DNA of 64,000 nt from Gracilibacillus orientalis (GCF_900114645.1 NZ_FOTR01000002.1:310001-374000), one strand, 5' to 3'; counted from the stretch's first letter, positions 27,998 through 36,816 are shown. Notes: a model not told the origin generated them from the letters alone. A program made the numbers and translations.

Positions 27998-29149
27998 TTA
28001 TTTTTTTACTGATACAGGAGCAGTCGATTTCCCGATTACTAAACTAGCATCTAATAACACTCGTTTGGGATGTATATCCGCGTCTTCCTTATTTTTAAGC
28101 ATCATTAAGAGCTCAAACACTTTTCGTCCCATCTTTTCCTGATTTTGTGCTAGATAGGTCAAATGAAATTCACCGATATGTGTAGGAGGGCTATCAAAAC
28201 AAATGATCGAAATATCTTCTGGTATACGCATACCCAATTCTCTAATAGCTTCATCTGCCATTAGGGCAATGTAATATTCCGCAGCAAACAATGCTGTTAT
28301 ATTAGGATGTTCGATCATATGATTTTTTATCTTATCAATATCTCGCTTGATATTCGGAGGTCTAAAAGAATTTGGAAGCGTAGACGTAATACTATTAATC
28401 CATAACTCTTTGTCTATAATTACACCTTTTTCAGCATGAGCCTGGATAAATCCTTCAATTCGATCTTCTAGTGCAGTGGTATCGCTAGGAGGCGGGGTAA
28501 GGATGCCAATATGACGATGCCCTAGCTCTAGCAAGTGTTCCGCACCTATTCTTGCAGCACCTACGTTATCTGTACTTACCGAGGCAGTGGAAATCCCTTT
28601 TAAGTGACGGTCAACAAGTACAAGCGGAAATTTATTTAGGACTAATTTTAATATTTCTTCACTAAAATACTCTCCTTGTGAAGGAAAGACAATGAGTCCA
28701 TCTACACCAAGATTTACTAATTCTTTTATCGCCTTCTCTTCGATATCAGGCATTCCAAAGGAACGTCGTAACACAAGAAAGGATGATTGTTCTGCAGTAC
28801 ATTTTTCAATGGACGAAATCAAAGCTGTTCCATAGCTGTCATCAAAATCCGTTATCACTAAACCGATGAGTGGAGCTACATGCTTTTTCTTTTGAAGCGT
28901 TCCTCCATTTTCGATTGTCTTCATTTCATTATCGGAACTAAGTTTAACAAACGAACCCCTACCTGGATGTCTGATAATCAAATCTTCTCCAGCCAATAAC
29001 TCTAGTGCCTTTTTCGTTGTAATTCTACTAACATCATATTGCTTGGATAGCTCCTTTTCAGATGGTACTCGATCTCCCTCTTTATAAACACCAGTGGTAA
29101 TATCTTTCTTTAAATTTTGATACAAAACCTCATACAACGGCTTTGACAA
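27998..29149 (-). CDS. GntR-type regulator with LacI-like sugar-sensing domain
   Basis: A 383-residue chimeric regulator of the AraR kind. It has an N-terminal GntR winged helix (about residues 1-70: GVYKEGDRVPSEKELSKQYD, SRITTKKALELLAGEDLI), a linker, and a periplasmic-binding-like effector domain (about 85-380: PLIGLVITDFDDSYG, LVDRHLKGISTASVSTDN, EHLLELGHRHIGIL). Such proteins repress sugar operons until the inducer binds. Its position directly upstream of, and in the same direction as, the GH125 operon makes it the likely regulator of mannan use. The start is TTG, 8 nt after AGG; a GTG three codons earlier sits in the ribosome site. Confidence 0.9.
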   Translation of the reverse strand: MSKPLYEVLYQNLKKDITTGVYKEGDRVPSEKELSKQYDVSRITTKKALELLAGEDLIIRHPGRGSFVKLSSDNEMKTIENGGTLQKKKHVAPLIGLVITDFDDSYGTALISSIEKCTAEQSSFLVLRRSFGMPDIEEKAIKELVNLGVDGLIVFPSQGEYFSEEILKLVLNKFPLVLVDRHLKGISTASVSTDNVGAARIGAEHLLELGHRHIGILTPPPSDTTALEDRIEGFIQAHAEKGVIIDKELWINSITSTLPNSFRPPNIKRDIDKIKNHMIEHPNITALFAAEYYIALMADEAIRELGMRIPEDISIICFDSPPTHIGEFHLTYLAQNQEKMGRKVFELLMMLKNKEDADIHPKRVLLDASLVIGKSTAPVSVKK

Positions 29150-29403
29150 AGCAAACACCTACTTTCAGTTAAATACATCTATATCTATTGTTATATCATG
29201 TTATACCATATATGTAAAGATTATTACGTTAAATGTGCGTACAAATTCTTATTAAGATAGGACACCTTTTAGCCCATTCTCAGTCTGCAAAAAATTGAAA
29301 TAATGCAAATAATCTTCGCTAGATATTCCTCTTGACAAAGAAGAGAATAGTTGTGATATTAAATAAAAGAATTACATTTACTTAATAGAAAGGAAGAAAA
29401 CTC

Positions 29404-29652
29404 ATGTCAAACAAATTTGTGGAAGAGTGTATTAGTCAATTCCCTGAACATATCCAAGAGATCACATACAGCTTACGCCGATTAGCCCTTGACTCAACAG
29501 ATCAACTTAAAGAGGAATTAAAATGGGGCATGCCTTCTTACGCAGTGAATAAAAAAAATTGCTATCTCCAGCCTTCTAAAAAGCATGTAAATCTAAGTTT
29601 CTATAAAGGAACTCAGTTAGAGGATATTAAGCCTATATATCTATCAAACTAA
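29404..29652 (+). pseudogene. probably truncated DUF1801 protein
   Basis: The 82 residues match the N-terminal part of DUF1801/YdhG-like proteins: FPEHIQEITYSLRRL, LKEELKWGMPSYAV, NLSFYKGTQLED. Relatives are usually 110-145 residues and continue with a glycine-rich loop and a C-terminal helix. Here the frame ends a few codons after the ELED-like motif, 4 nt before the stop of the convergent pentapeptide gene. The missing end suggests a deletion at this junction. A ribosome site (AAAGGAAG) is present, so a short product could still be made. Function of the family is unknown. Confidence 0.6.
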
Positions 29653-29656
29653 CCTA

Positions 29657-30475
29657 CTATTTATACCTCCAATGACTAGGCTTTTCTAAATAACTTGGAA
29701 TTTTTGTATACATATCACCTTTTGCAGAATTAAGTTGAGATTGCGTAAGAAACAGAGCACCTGTCAAATTTGCCCGATATAATTGAGCGTCTCTAAGGTC
29801 CGCACCAATAAAATCAGTTTTTCTCAAATCACTATCGCTTAAGTTTGCTGCTATTAATAACTTTCCGCGAAAATCTTCCCCTTGTAAATCTAACCCTTTT
29901 AAATTTGCAGCTATTAAGTCTGTATTGTCATTGATTTTTTTACCTTTATTCATCATACCGTTTCGATATAATTTACTCGTCTCTTTCAAGAGAACGTTAA
30001 CATTCATTCTATGTTCCGCAATATCTATTTCTAAAATCTCTTTGGGATCCTTCTCAGTAAGTTTAACGGTATCATCGTAAATGTTTTGTAAGCTGTCATG
30101 AAATGATTGCGTTTCCTTTAGTGTCATTGCTTGTTTGAGGTACCAAAGCATTTCATGCAGTTGCTGGACAACAGGAAATACAGCAAACATTTCTCCTGCA
30201 TGATCACTATTTTCACGCCAGTCTTTTCCTTTATAAATAGTCTGTGAAACATGCTGGCCTGCACCGAAACATTCATAGGTTACACATCCATTAAAGCCAT
30301 TCTCTCTTAATTGATCATGAACGGAACACAAGTTATTGGAACATAAATTTCGACAGGCTTCTCCGCTGTTTTTATGGAAAGGAAAATCATTAGACTTTCC
30401 AAAAGGTAAAGCCACACAACATAAGGCAAAGCAATTTTTACAATCTGATTTTAAATCATGCATCGTTTTCAACAC
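29657..30475 (-). CDS. pentapeptide-repeat protein with Cys-rich N-terminal domain
   Basis: The 272-residue protein begins with a cysteine cluster (CKNCFALCC, CRNLCSNNLC, then GCVTYECFG) that could bind a metal or iron-sulfur centre. It continues with a helical middle and ends with about ten pentapeptide repeats of A(D/N)LXX type (about residues 188-250: AANLKGLDLQGEDFRG ... GADLRDAQLYRANLTGA). Pentapeptide repeats fold as a right-handed beta helix; a few mimic DNA and protect gyrase from quinolones. Whether this one does is unknown. The precise start among GTG, TTG and ATG within the first five codons is uncertain. Confidence 0.8.
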   Translation of the reverse strand: MLKTMHDLKSDCKNCFALCCVALPFGKSNDFPFHKNSGEACRNLCSNNLCSVHDQLRENGFNGCVTYECFGAGQHVSQTIYKGKDWRENSDHAGEMFAVFPVVQQLHEMLWYLKQAMTLKETQSFHDSLQNIYDDTVKLTEKDPKEILEIDIAEHRMNVNVLLKETSKLYRNGMMNKGKKINDNTDLIAANLKGLDLQGEDFRGKLLIAANLSDSDLRKTDFIGADLRDAQLYRANLTGALFLTQSQLNSAKGDMYTKIPSYLEKPSHWRYK

Positions 30476-30616
30476 ACCCTATACTTTTGAAATATTTTGG
30501 AAACCATATTAATAGTATTTTACCATACTTTTCATACTTAAATTTTCTTTATATATCTCTGCGGAATCCTGATATATTAGCAAACGATAAGAAATCCAAT
30601 TGACATTAAAGTGAAT

Positions 30617-30665
30617 TTCAGAAAGGAAAAAGCAGGGGCATCATTTCTACTTTTTTCTTTCTGAA
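30617..30665 (-). terminator. long hairpin, possible second terminator
   Basis: ttcagaaaggaaaaag and cttttttctttctgaa pair over 16 positions with one G-T pair and a 17-nt loop. Purine and pyrimidine arms make it very stable. Confidence 0.5.
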
Positions 30666-30773
30666 GCATTTTGAAGCATCATCTATACCTGTTTTGATAA
30701 AATGTCTTTTGTGTAACGTATTTATCCACGTTAATATTCTATTTGAACTTTTAGCATTAGAATCAATAAATAT

Positions 30774-30811
30774 GGTCTGTGCCCTGCTATCAAACTAGCA
30801 GAGCACAGACC
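30774..30811 (-). terminator. hairpin after the nucleotidase gene
   Basis: ggtctgtgc and gcacagacc form a perfect 9-bp stem with a second inner stem (ctgcta/tagcag). The following minus-strand sequence is T-rich but lacks a long run. Confidence 0.65.
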
Positions 30812-30855
30812 TGACATGAACTCTTTATTAAATCGGGTAGTAAGATGAACTTTGA

Positions 30856-32922
30856 TTAAGAGAGTTTTACTTTTCTATATACTAGAACACCCATTCCAAT
30901 GATTAGGATAATTCCACCGAATAAGAGGAACGTATACATATTAGTAGCCGTGTCCGGAAGACGTTCTCCTTTTTCTTGGTTATTTTCATCACCAGAATTT
31001 GCTTCATTGTTACTATCTTCTGAAACTTCTTTGTCACTTTCTTTTTCAGAATCTACTTTATCCTCTTTATCTTCAGAACCTTGATTGTTAGTTTCTTCAT
31101 CTGTGTTTTCATTATCTTGTTCATCTTTAGATCCGTCGTTGTCAGTTTCCTTCCCATTGTCTGTTTCATCTTCAGATCCTTCTTCATTTGTGTCATCTTG
31201 AGTTCCATCATCGTTATTGTCTTCTTCAGGTTGTTCTTGTTCTCCTGGTTCTTCCCCTAATAAGTCAATAATGCGATCTTCGATAACCGGATTAACCTCA
31301 CCATTTAGGTCTTCTACCATATAATCACGTAATTGTTCCCAATCGATTTCACCGATATCCCTAACGCGTCCCTCATCGTATGCTTGGGCGAATACGTCAA
31401 AACCGTCTCCACCTTTACCAGTGAAATTGTTTGTTGTTACTAAATAAGTCTCTTCTAAAACAACATCCTCATATTCACGATCGACTGCCACTTCCATGGT
31501 TACAATACGAGATCCAGGTTCCTTCGTACTATCATAATTAAATTTCATACCAGCAACCTGTAAGAAACCACCACTCTCTGCTGGGGCTTGACGGACACCG
31601 TGCTCAAGAATTTCTTTAATTTCCGCTCCTGTTAGTTCTGCAACCACTGGATCATTACCAAATGGTAATACAGCGATCACTTCTCCAACAGTAATTGGAC
31701 CTTCATCAATTGCTGCACGTATTCCTCCACCATTTTGCAAAGCAATAACAATATCTTGATTTTTTTCTTTGGCTTTGGCAAGCATTGCGTCTGTTATAAG
31801 ATTGCCTAATTCTGTTTCATTTGCACGAACACTAACATCGCTATCACCGAGACGTGGATTGGGAATATCTTTCATCGCCATTGCGCCTGTATCTTGATTG
31901 GTTAACTCATCTACCTCGCCTTTGTAGGATGTAAGTACTTCCACCGCTTCTGGGTCAGCTTCTTTTTCACTTACTTCAATTAATTGACCGGCATGTCCAA
32001 CGACTACTCCATTCTCGTCGAATTCAACATCTAATGTACCTAACAATTGAGCATATTGATGTGCCTGTACTATTACAGTTGGATCTTTTTCATTTCCCTC
32101 TGCATCTTCGGTGATAAAGGTTGGTTCATCCAATCTTGTATGAGAGTGTCCGCCAACAATGACATCAATACCATCAACGTTTGCAGCCAGCTGTATGTCA
32201 TTACCCATATCAGGGTTGCTGTCATAACCGATGTGGTTTAATGCAATAATTTTGTCAACACCTCGCTCTTCAAATGCTGACACAGCTCGTTCTGCTTCTG
32301 CAATATAATTCAAGAACTTAACATTTACTGGACTGGAAATATTAGCTGTATCTTCTGTCGTCATTCCAAAAATACCGACCTTTTCACCATTAATTTCTTT
32401 AATCATTCCATCATAAACCGATCCGTTATCTGGTGAATCGGTAAATGCATCAGCGTTTATGTTGTCAGACATAAATTGATCCGCTGAAAAGTCAACGTTC
32501 GTCCCAAGGAATGGAAAATCCGCTGCCGTTACAAATTCTGCTAAAGACTGATGTCCATCTTCACCTGAACCTAAGTCAAACTCATGATTTCCAAAAACCA
32601 TCGCATCGAAATCCATCATGTTTAATAAGGACAAATCAGCTTGTCCTTTAAACCGGTTGAAATACAACGTACCTGAAAAAACATCCCCTGCATGGAGTAA
32701 CAATGCTTCCGGATTTTCAGCACGTACTTCCTTTATAGCTGTTAACATATTAGGTAATGGTTCCACGTGTGCATGTGTGTCATTCATATGCATTATGGTT
32801 AACGAAAAATCCTCACTGTCATCTTCAGCAGCCAACGTACTTGTTGGCAAAACTATGGTTAATGCTACTACAAAAATCACAAACATTCTTAAAGAAAAGT
32901 CAAAACACTTATTGCTGGTCAT
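30856..32922 (-). CDS. cell-wall-anchored 5'-nucleotidase / 2',3'-cyclic phosphodiesterase family protein
   Basis: The 688-residue protein has a signal peptide (about 1-31) and a metallophosphatase domain: MHMNDTHAH (D48, H50), LHAGD (D80), GNHEFD (N112, H113) and GGHSHT (257-262). A 5'-nucleotidase C-terminal domain (about 360-540) contains the NGGGIRA motif. A long Asp/Glu/Asn/Thr-rich spacer (about 560-650) is followed by LPDTA (655-659), a membrane segment and a basic tail. LPxTA is recognised by class D sortases of Bacillus, so the enzyme is probably wall-linked. It would release phosphate from extracellular nucleotides. It is preceded by a PhoP-like box, and AGGAGG precedes the ATG. Confidence 0.93.
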   Translation of the reverse strand: MTSNKCFDFSLRMFVIFVVALTIVLPTSTLAAEDDSEDFSLTIMHMNDTHAHVEPLPNMLTAIKEVRAENPEALLLHAGDVFSGTLYFNRFKGQADLSLLNMMDFDAMVFGNHEFDLGSGEDGHQSLAEFVTAADFPFLGTNVDFSADQFMSDNINADAFTDSPDNGSVYDGMIKEINGEKVGIFGMTTEDTANISSPVNVKFLNYIAEAERAVSAFEERGVDKIIALNHIGYDSNPDMGNDIQLAANVDGIDVIVGGHSHTRLDEPTFITEDAEGNEKDPTVIVQAHQYAQLLGTLDVEFDENGVVVGHAGQLIEVSEKEADPEAVEVLTSYKGEVDELTNQDTGAMAMKDIPNPRLGDSDVSVRANETELGNLITDAMLAKAKEKNQDIVIALQNGGGIRAAIDEGPITVGEVIAVLPFGNDPVVAELTGAEIKEILEHGVRQAPAESGGFLQVAGMKFNYDSTKEPGSRIVTMEVAVDREYEDVVLEETYLVTTNNFTGKGGDGFDVFAQAYDEGRVRDIGEIDWEQLRDYMVEDLNGEVNPVIEDRIIDLLGEEPGEQEQPEEDNNDDGTQDDTNEEGSEDETDNGKETDNDGSKDEQDNENTDEETNNQGSEDKEDKVDSEKESDKEVSEDSNNEANSGDENNQEKGERLPDTATNMYTFLLFGGIILIIGMGVLVYRKVKLS

Positions 32923-33055
32923 AAAGTCGTTACCTCCTAATAAATGATGATTATTGCTCTCAAATCTATTATGTCAGAACATTAGAAGTATGTAATTACA
33001 ACACAAATTATTCTATTGTTCAGAACGAACCTCCTTTATGATACCGTCTATTTCC

Positions 33056-33109
33056 ATTCTAAGAATTCACTATGAAGCTGTAATTAAATTTTCGTAAAAT
33101 ATATGTAAA
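33056..33109 (-). promoter_or_regulatory. Pho box and -10 of the 5'-nucleotidase gene
   Basis: Read on the minus strand, TTTACA, TTTACG, TTAATT and TTCATA (33109 down to 33071) are spaced exactly 11 bp apart, as in PhoP-binding sites (consensus TT(A/C/T)A(C/T)A). A -10-like TAGAAT (33061-33056) begins 9 nt later. The ribosome site and ATG follow about 130 nt downstream. The same layout is found before the alkaline phosphatase gene. Confidence 0.7.
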
Positions 33110-33154
33110 ACTAGTATTCGCTATACTAATAGTAATTTGTTTGGAGTATTTGGT

Positions 33155-33227
33155 AAAGTGCCTATTATATTAACCACTAGTTAATTAAAAAGACGCCTAT
33201 TCAAATATAAATAAGAATAGGCACTTT
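33155..33227. repeat. nested competing inverted repeats
   Basis: gcctattc (33195-33202) pairs with gaataggc (33215-33222) to form a hairpin with a T-rich tail on the minus strand, likely the terminator of the UvrA-like gene. The distal arm, as aataggcacttt (33216-33227), can instead pair over 12 bp with aaagtgcctatt (33155-33166). The two folds exclude each other. The rest of 32923-33320 contains the Pho box and nothing else that I can identify. Confidence 0.55.
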
Positions 33228-33320
33228 TACATTCATAACTGAAAGAATATTAAGGTCGCAAAGCTATTAAGTACTCTACATAATAATTAAGTAGTTCTTT
33301 TCTTTGATTGACATTACATA

Positions 33321-35789
33321 TTATACTCTTAATGACTCTTTTAAAAACTTAGCAGTATACGAGGTTTTAGAGTGAACTACTTCCTCTGGTGTTCCTGTCG
33401 CTACTACAGCCCCACCATCATTTCCACCTTCTGGCCCTAGATCAATCACCCAATCAGAAGCACGAATAATATCAATGTTATGCTCAACCACAATAACTGT
33501 ATTCCCACTTTCTACTAATTTATTTAATAAAACTAGCAGCTGTTTTACATCTTTAGGGTGTAGTCCATTAGAAGGCTCATCCAATATATAAAGTGTATGA
33601 TTGTTTGTTTTTTTATTTAATTCTTTAGCAAGCTTAAGTCGTTGCCCTTCTCCACCTGACAGTGTAGTTAACGACTGTCCCCATTTTAAATAACCTAGTC
33701 CTATTTCATTTAGCAACTGGATTTTAGGCGCTAAAGCTTTATGATTTTCAAAAAGTTCCATCGTTTCTGCAATCGACATATTTAGAATATCAGAAACAGA
33801 GTATCCCTCATATTTCACCGTTAATAGTTCTTCTTTAAATCTAGTACCGTGACAAACCGGACATACCACTTCAAGGTCATAGATAAAGTGCATATTTAAT
33901 GAAATAAATCCGAGACCTTGGCAGTTTTCACATCTTCCACCAGCGGTATTGAAGGAAAAGTTTTTTGCTCGAAAACCTTGTTCTTTTGCCTCGGGTAAAT
34001 TCGCAAACAAATTTCGTACAGTGGTAAACATATCTGTATAAGTGGAAACGTTAGAACGCTGCATCCTACTTAAACCTGCCTGGCTAGCGGTAATAACATC
34101 ATTTATTGCTTCTAAACCTGTTATACTTTCACATTCTGTTGTATCTTGATTTGCCAAAACATCAAAAATTAGTGTTGATTTTCCTGATCCTGAAACCCCA
34201 GATACCGAAACGAGACGATTCAATGGAATGTCTATAGATATATTTTTCAAATTATGCTTGAAAGCATTTTGAATTTGAATAGCTTGTCCAGTTCCTTTTC
34301 GCCTCTTAAATATAGTATTTCTATTTTCTCTTAAAAACGCACCCGTTACAGACTCTGTTTGTGATTGTAATTCTTGTACTGTACCTTCTCCAACAATTTC
34401 TCCACCACCACTGCCTGCTTCCGGTCCCATATCAATAATATGGTCTGCTTCTTTCATAACATCAACATCATGTTCGATAACTAATACTGTATTTCCTAAA
34501 TCTCTTAGTTGCTTCATAATATCAACTAATCCTTTTGTATCTTTAGGATGGAGCCCTGCAGTTGGTTCATCTAGAATATATAAAACTCCTGTTAATCCAG
34601 AGCCTAAAAGAGAGGCTAAGCGTAAGCGTTGGGCTTCACCACCAGAAAGTGTAATAGTTTGCCTATCTAGATTCAAATATCCCAAACCTACTTTCAACAC
34701 TCTACTTATTTTTTCTAATAAATCATGTAAATATGTTTCAACAAATATTTTTTGCCCTTCTGTTAAGGAAGTTTGAAGATTTTGAAGCCAATAATAAATG
34801 TCTTCTAAAGAAATGGTCGTTAGCTCCGTTATCGAAGTATTATGAACGAGTACATCACGACTTTCTTTGTTCAATCTTTTACCATGACAATCTGGACACG
34901 TTTGGGAGAAGAAAAGACTTGCTTCGCTTGATTGACCACCTTTTTCCTTATACCTTCTCCAGATCGAAGTTAGCACTCCTTCGAATTTTCCTTTTGAGAC
35001 CGTTTTTGGTGGTTTTACATTAGGAAAATGAGCCTTGAATTGTTGACTTTCTACTCCATAAAAGAGTAAATCACGTTGTGCAACGGAATAATCATTTAGT
35101 AGCTGCTTTTCATCAATAGGGATTTGATAATATTCTGCAGCAGTAAGTACATTATGTTTTTGGTAATCAAAATAAGTGCCACTCATCCAAACTTTTACAC
35201 AACCATCATTTAAGCTTACGTTTTCATCAATAACCATATCTTTCTTAATATCGCTCACTTCTCCAAGACCGTCGCAAGTTGGACAAGCACCTTCAGGGGT
35301 ATTAAAGGAAAAGTGAGAGCGGGTGAATTTTTCTAAGCGAGTGTTACAATGTGGACAATGAATGTATTGGGTATAACCTGAAGTTTCTTCTTGCATTGTC
35401 TCCTTATCAAGAGAAGGTAAAATAGTATATTGACAATTAGGACATTTGTGCTCTCCAAGTCGTTCATAAATGAGTCGTAAATAGGTGAACATGTCAGTAA
35501 CCGTTCCAACCGTGGACCGTGGATTTCTATTTGTTATTTGCTGGCCAATGCTTATAGATGGAGATAGTCCAACCATAGCCTCTACTTTTGATTTACTAAC
35601 ACTATCCGTCGTCATACCCAAGGACTCCATATATTGGCGCTGACATTCTCGTTGCAACGTATCCATAGCTAGCGTAGACTTTCCAGATCCTGATGGTCCT
35701 GTTAAAACAACAAGTTTATTTTTAGGAATAGATACAGAGATGTGTTTTAAATTGTTTTCATAAGCACCTTTAATTTGAATGCTGTTCAT
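33321..35789 (-). CDS. short UvrA-like ABC ATPase without UvrB-binding domain
   Basis: The 822-residue protein has two UvrA-type nucleotide-binding domains: Walker A GPSGSGKST (31-39), LSGGEAQRLRLA, then GVSGSGKST and LSGGEGQRLKLA. It keeps the zinc-binding cysteine pairs (HCPHC with ACPTC; RCENC with VCPVC). Compared with canonical UvrA (about 950 residues), the stretch after KCPNC that holds the UvrB-binding domain is missing. That places it among UvrA2/DrrC-like paralogues linked in some bacteria to DNA-damage or DNA-intercalator tolerance. The start used is the ATG 8 nt after GGGAGG; the frame extends ten codons further without a site. It diverges from a tandem MerR regulator. Confidence 0.9.
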   Translation of the reverse strand: MNSIQIKGAYENNLKHISVSIPKNKLVVLTGPSGSGKSTLAMDTLQRECQRQYMESLGMTTDSVSKSKVEAMVGLSPSISIGQQITNRNPRSTVGTVTDMFTYLRLIYERLGEHKCPNCQYTILPSLDKETMQEETSGYTQYIHCPHCNTRLEKFTRSHFSFNTPEGACPTCDGLGEVSDIKKDMVIDENVSLNDGCVKVWMSGTYFDYQKHNVLTAAEYYQIPIDEKQLLNDYSVAQRDLLFYGVESQQFKAHFPNVKPPKTVSKGKFEGVLTSIWRRYKEKGGQSSEASLFFSQTCPDCHGKRLNKESRDVLVHNTSITELTTISLEDIYYWLQNLQTSLTEGQKIFVETYLHDLLEKISRVLKVGLGYLNLDRQTITLSGGEAQRLRLASLLGSGLTGVLYILDEPTAGLHPKDTKGLVDIMKQLRDLGNTVLVIEHDVDVMKEADHIIDMGPEAGSGGGEIVGEGTVQELQSQTESVTGAFLRENRNTIFKRRKGTGQAIQIQNAFKHNLKNISIDIPLNRLVSVSGVSGSGKSTLIFDVLANQDTTECESITGLEAINDVITASQAGLSRMQRSNVSTYTDMFTTVRNLFANLPEAKEQGFRAKNFSFNTAGGRCENCQGLGFISLNMHFIYDLEVVCPVCHGTRFKEELLTVKYEGYSVSDILNMSIAETMELFENHKALAPKIQLLNEIGLGYLKWGQSLTTLSGGEGQRLKLAKELNKKTNNHTLYILDEPSNGLHPKDVKQLLVLLNKLVESGNTVIVVEHNIDIIRASDWVIDLGPEGGNDGGAVVATGTPEEVVHSKTSYTAKFLKESLRV

Positions 35790-35901
35790 GAGAATTCCCT
35801 CCCTATTTTTATGATTCATAAACCATTCTATTACATTAATGCAAGTTATAAGGTTAATACGAATATGTATTGTTTATTCAACAAAACTCCGTCACATGGA
35901 A

Positions 35902-35920
35902 TTTAAGGTTTTCCTTTAAA
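35902..35920. promoter_or_regulatory. candidate MerR operator
   Basis: tttaagg-tttt-cctttaaa is a near-perfect inverted repeat midway between the divergent UvrA-like and MerR-like genes. Dyads of this size usually lie in the long spacer of MerR-controlled promoters. I could not define the -35 and -10 boxes with confidence. Confidence 0.4.
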
Positions 35921-35981
35921 GTTTGAAAATTACAAGCAGAGTATAGATAATAGTTGTACGACTTTAAGGAGGGATAGTCTG

Positions 35982-36677
35982 GTGCGTCCGATAGATATTG
36001 CAAGAAAACTCAACATTACTACGAGTACCCTTAGACATTACGAGACTTGGGGAATCGTTCCTCAAACAGAAAGAAAAGAAAATGGTTTTCGGATCTATAC
36101 TGAAGAGCATGTAGCCTATTTTGAATGCATACGAGCCATGAATACTGGTTTTGGCATGGGGTTTGTGAAAGAAATAATGCCCCTTATTCATGAAAAGAAA
36201 TTTACCGAGGTTCTATGGTTAGTAAATGAAAAACAAGCAGAGCTACGTAAAGAAAAGGAAAAAACAGAAAAAGTAATAGAAGTATTGAAATTAGAGGATC
36301 CTGAAAAAGTTCCACTAAAAAAACAGAAGAATTCCTACACGATTGGTGAGGTAGCAGTAGCCTTGGATCTCCCTACAACCGTTCTACGACATTGGGAAAA
36401 GGAAGGATTAATTGAGCCAAAGCGTGATGAAGAAAATGGCTACAGAAGTTATTCAAAGAAGGATATCAGTAAACTATTAATTATTCGAACACTGAGGAAA
36501 GCATATTTTTCTATCCAAATCATCAGAGAAATGATTAAAGAATTTGATAACAATAACATTACTAAAGCTAAAAAAGTTGCCAAAGACTCGATTATTTATA
36601 TGGACTATTTAGTGGAAGAGCAATTAAAGGGATTATATTATTTATATAAACTTTTTAAACAATTGAATAAGACTTAA
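35982..36677 (+). CDS. regulator with two MerR DNA-binding domains
   Basis: The 231-residue protein contains two MerR-type winged helices in tandem. The first covers residues 1-70 (PIDIARKLNITTSTLRHYE, GFRIYTEEHVAYF). The second covers about 115-185 (YTIGEVAVALDLPTTVLRHWEKEGLI, NGYRSYSKKDISKLL). A coiled helix rich in Lys/Glu joins them and a helical tail closes the protein. Ordinary MerR proteins have one such domain and dimerise. Two in one chain could bind a full operator as a monomer, or bridge sites. The start is GTG, 8 nt after AAGGAGGG. It diverges from the UvrA-like gene, which it probably controls. Confidence 0.87.
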   Translation: MRPIDIARKLNITTSTLRHYETWGIVPQTERKENGFRIYTEEHVAYFECIRAMNTGFGMGFVKEIMPLIHEKKFTEVLWLVNEKQAELRKEKEKTEKVIEVLKLEDPEKVPLKKQKNSYTIGEVAVALDLPTTVLRHWEKEGLIEPKRDEENGYRSYSKKDISKLLIIRTLRKAYFSIQIIREMIKEFDNNNITKAKKVAKDSIIYMDYLVEEQLKGLYYLYKLFKQLNKT

Positions 36678-36739
36678 CCGTTCTTACTATTGTTCAAATC
36701 CCACAGGATAAATATAAAAAAGAAAAGAGCTGTCAAACC

Positions 36740-36783
36740 AAAAACCTCTTAAACATTGCATTTACAACATTTAAGAGGTTTTT
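36740..36783. terminator. bidirectional terminator
   Basis: aaaaacctcttaaa and tttaagaggttttt form a perfect 14-bp stem with a 16-nt loop between the convergent MerR-like gene and fbp. T runs follow in both directions. Confidence 0.9.
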
Positions 36784-36816
36784 GTAATGATCTCTTCTAT
36801 TGGACTGAAATTTAGA

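Larger units (their letters stand above)
30476..30855. other. 380-nt intergenic region with two strong hairpins
   Basis: The region has no gene. It contains a 16-bp near-perfect hairpin (30617-30632 with 30650-30665) and a compound hairpin at 30774-30811, both downstream of the nucleotidase gene on the minus strand. The left part should hold the promoter of the pentapeptide gene, but I find no clear boxes. Confidence 0.6.

Noticed and set aside
30899-31084. Ser-rich antisense frame opposite the acidic spacer of the nucleotidase
   Set aside because: It is the reverse reading of GAA/GAT-rich codons and has no independent support.
34733-35023. 96-codon frame antisense to the UvrA-like gene
   Set aside because: It lies fully within a well-supported gene on the other strand and has no ribosome site or recognisable domain.
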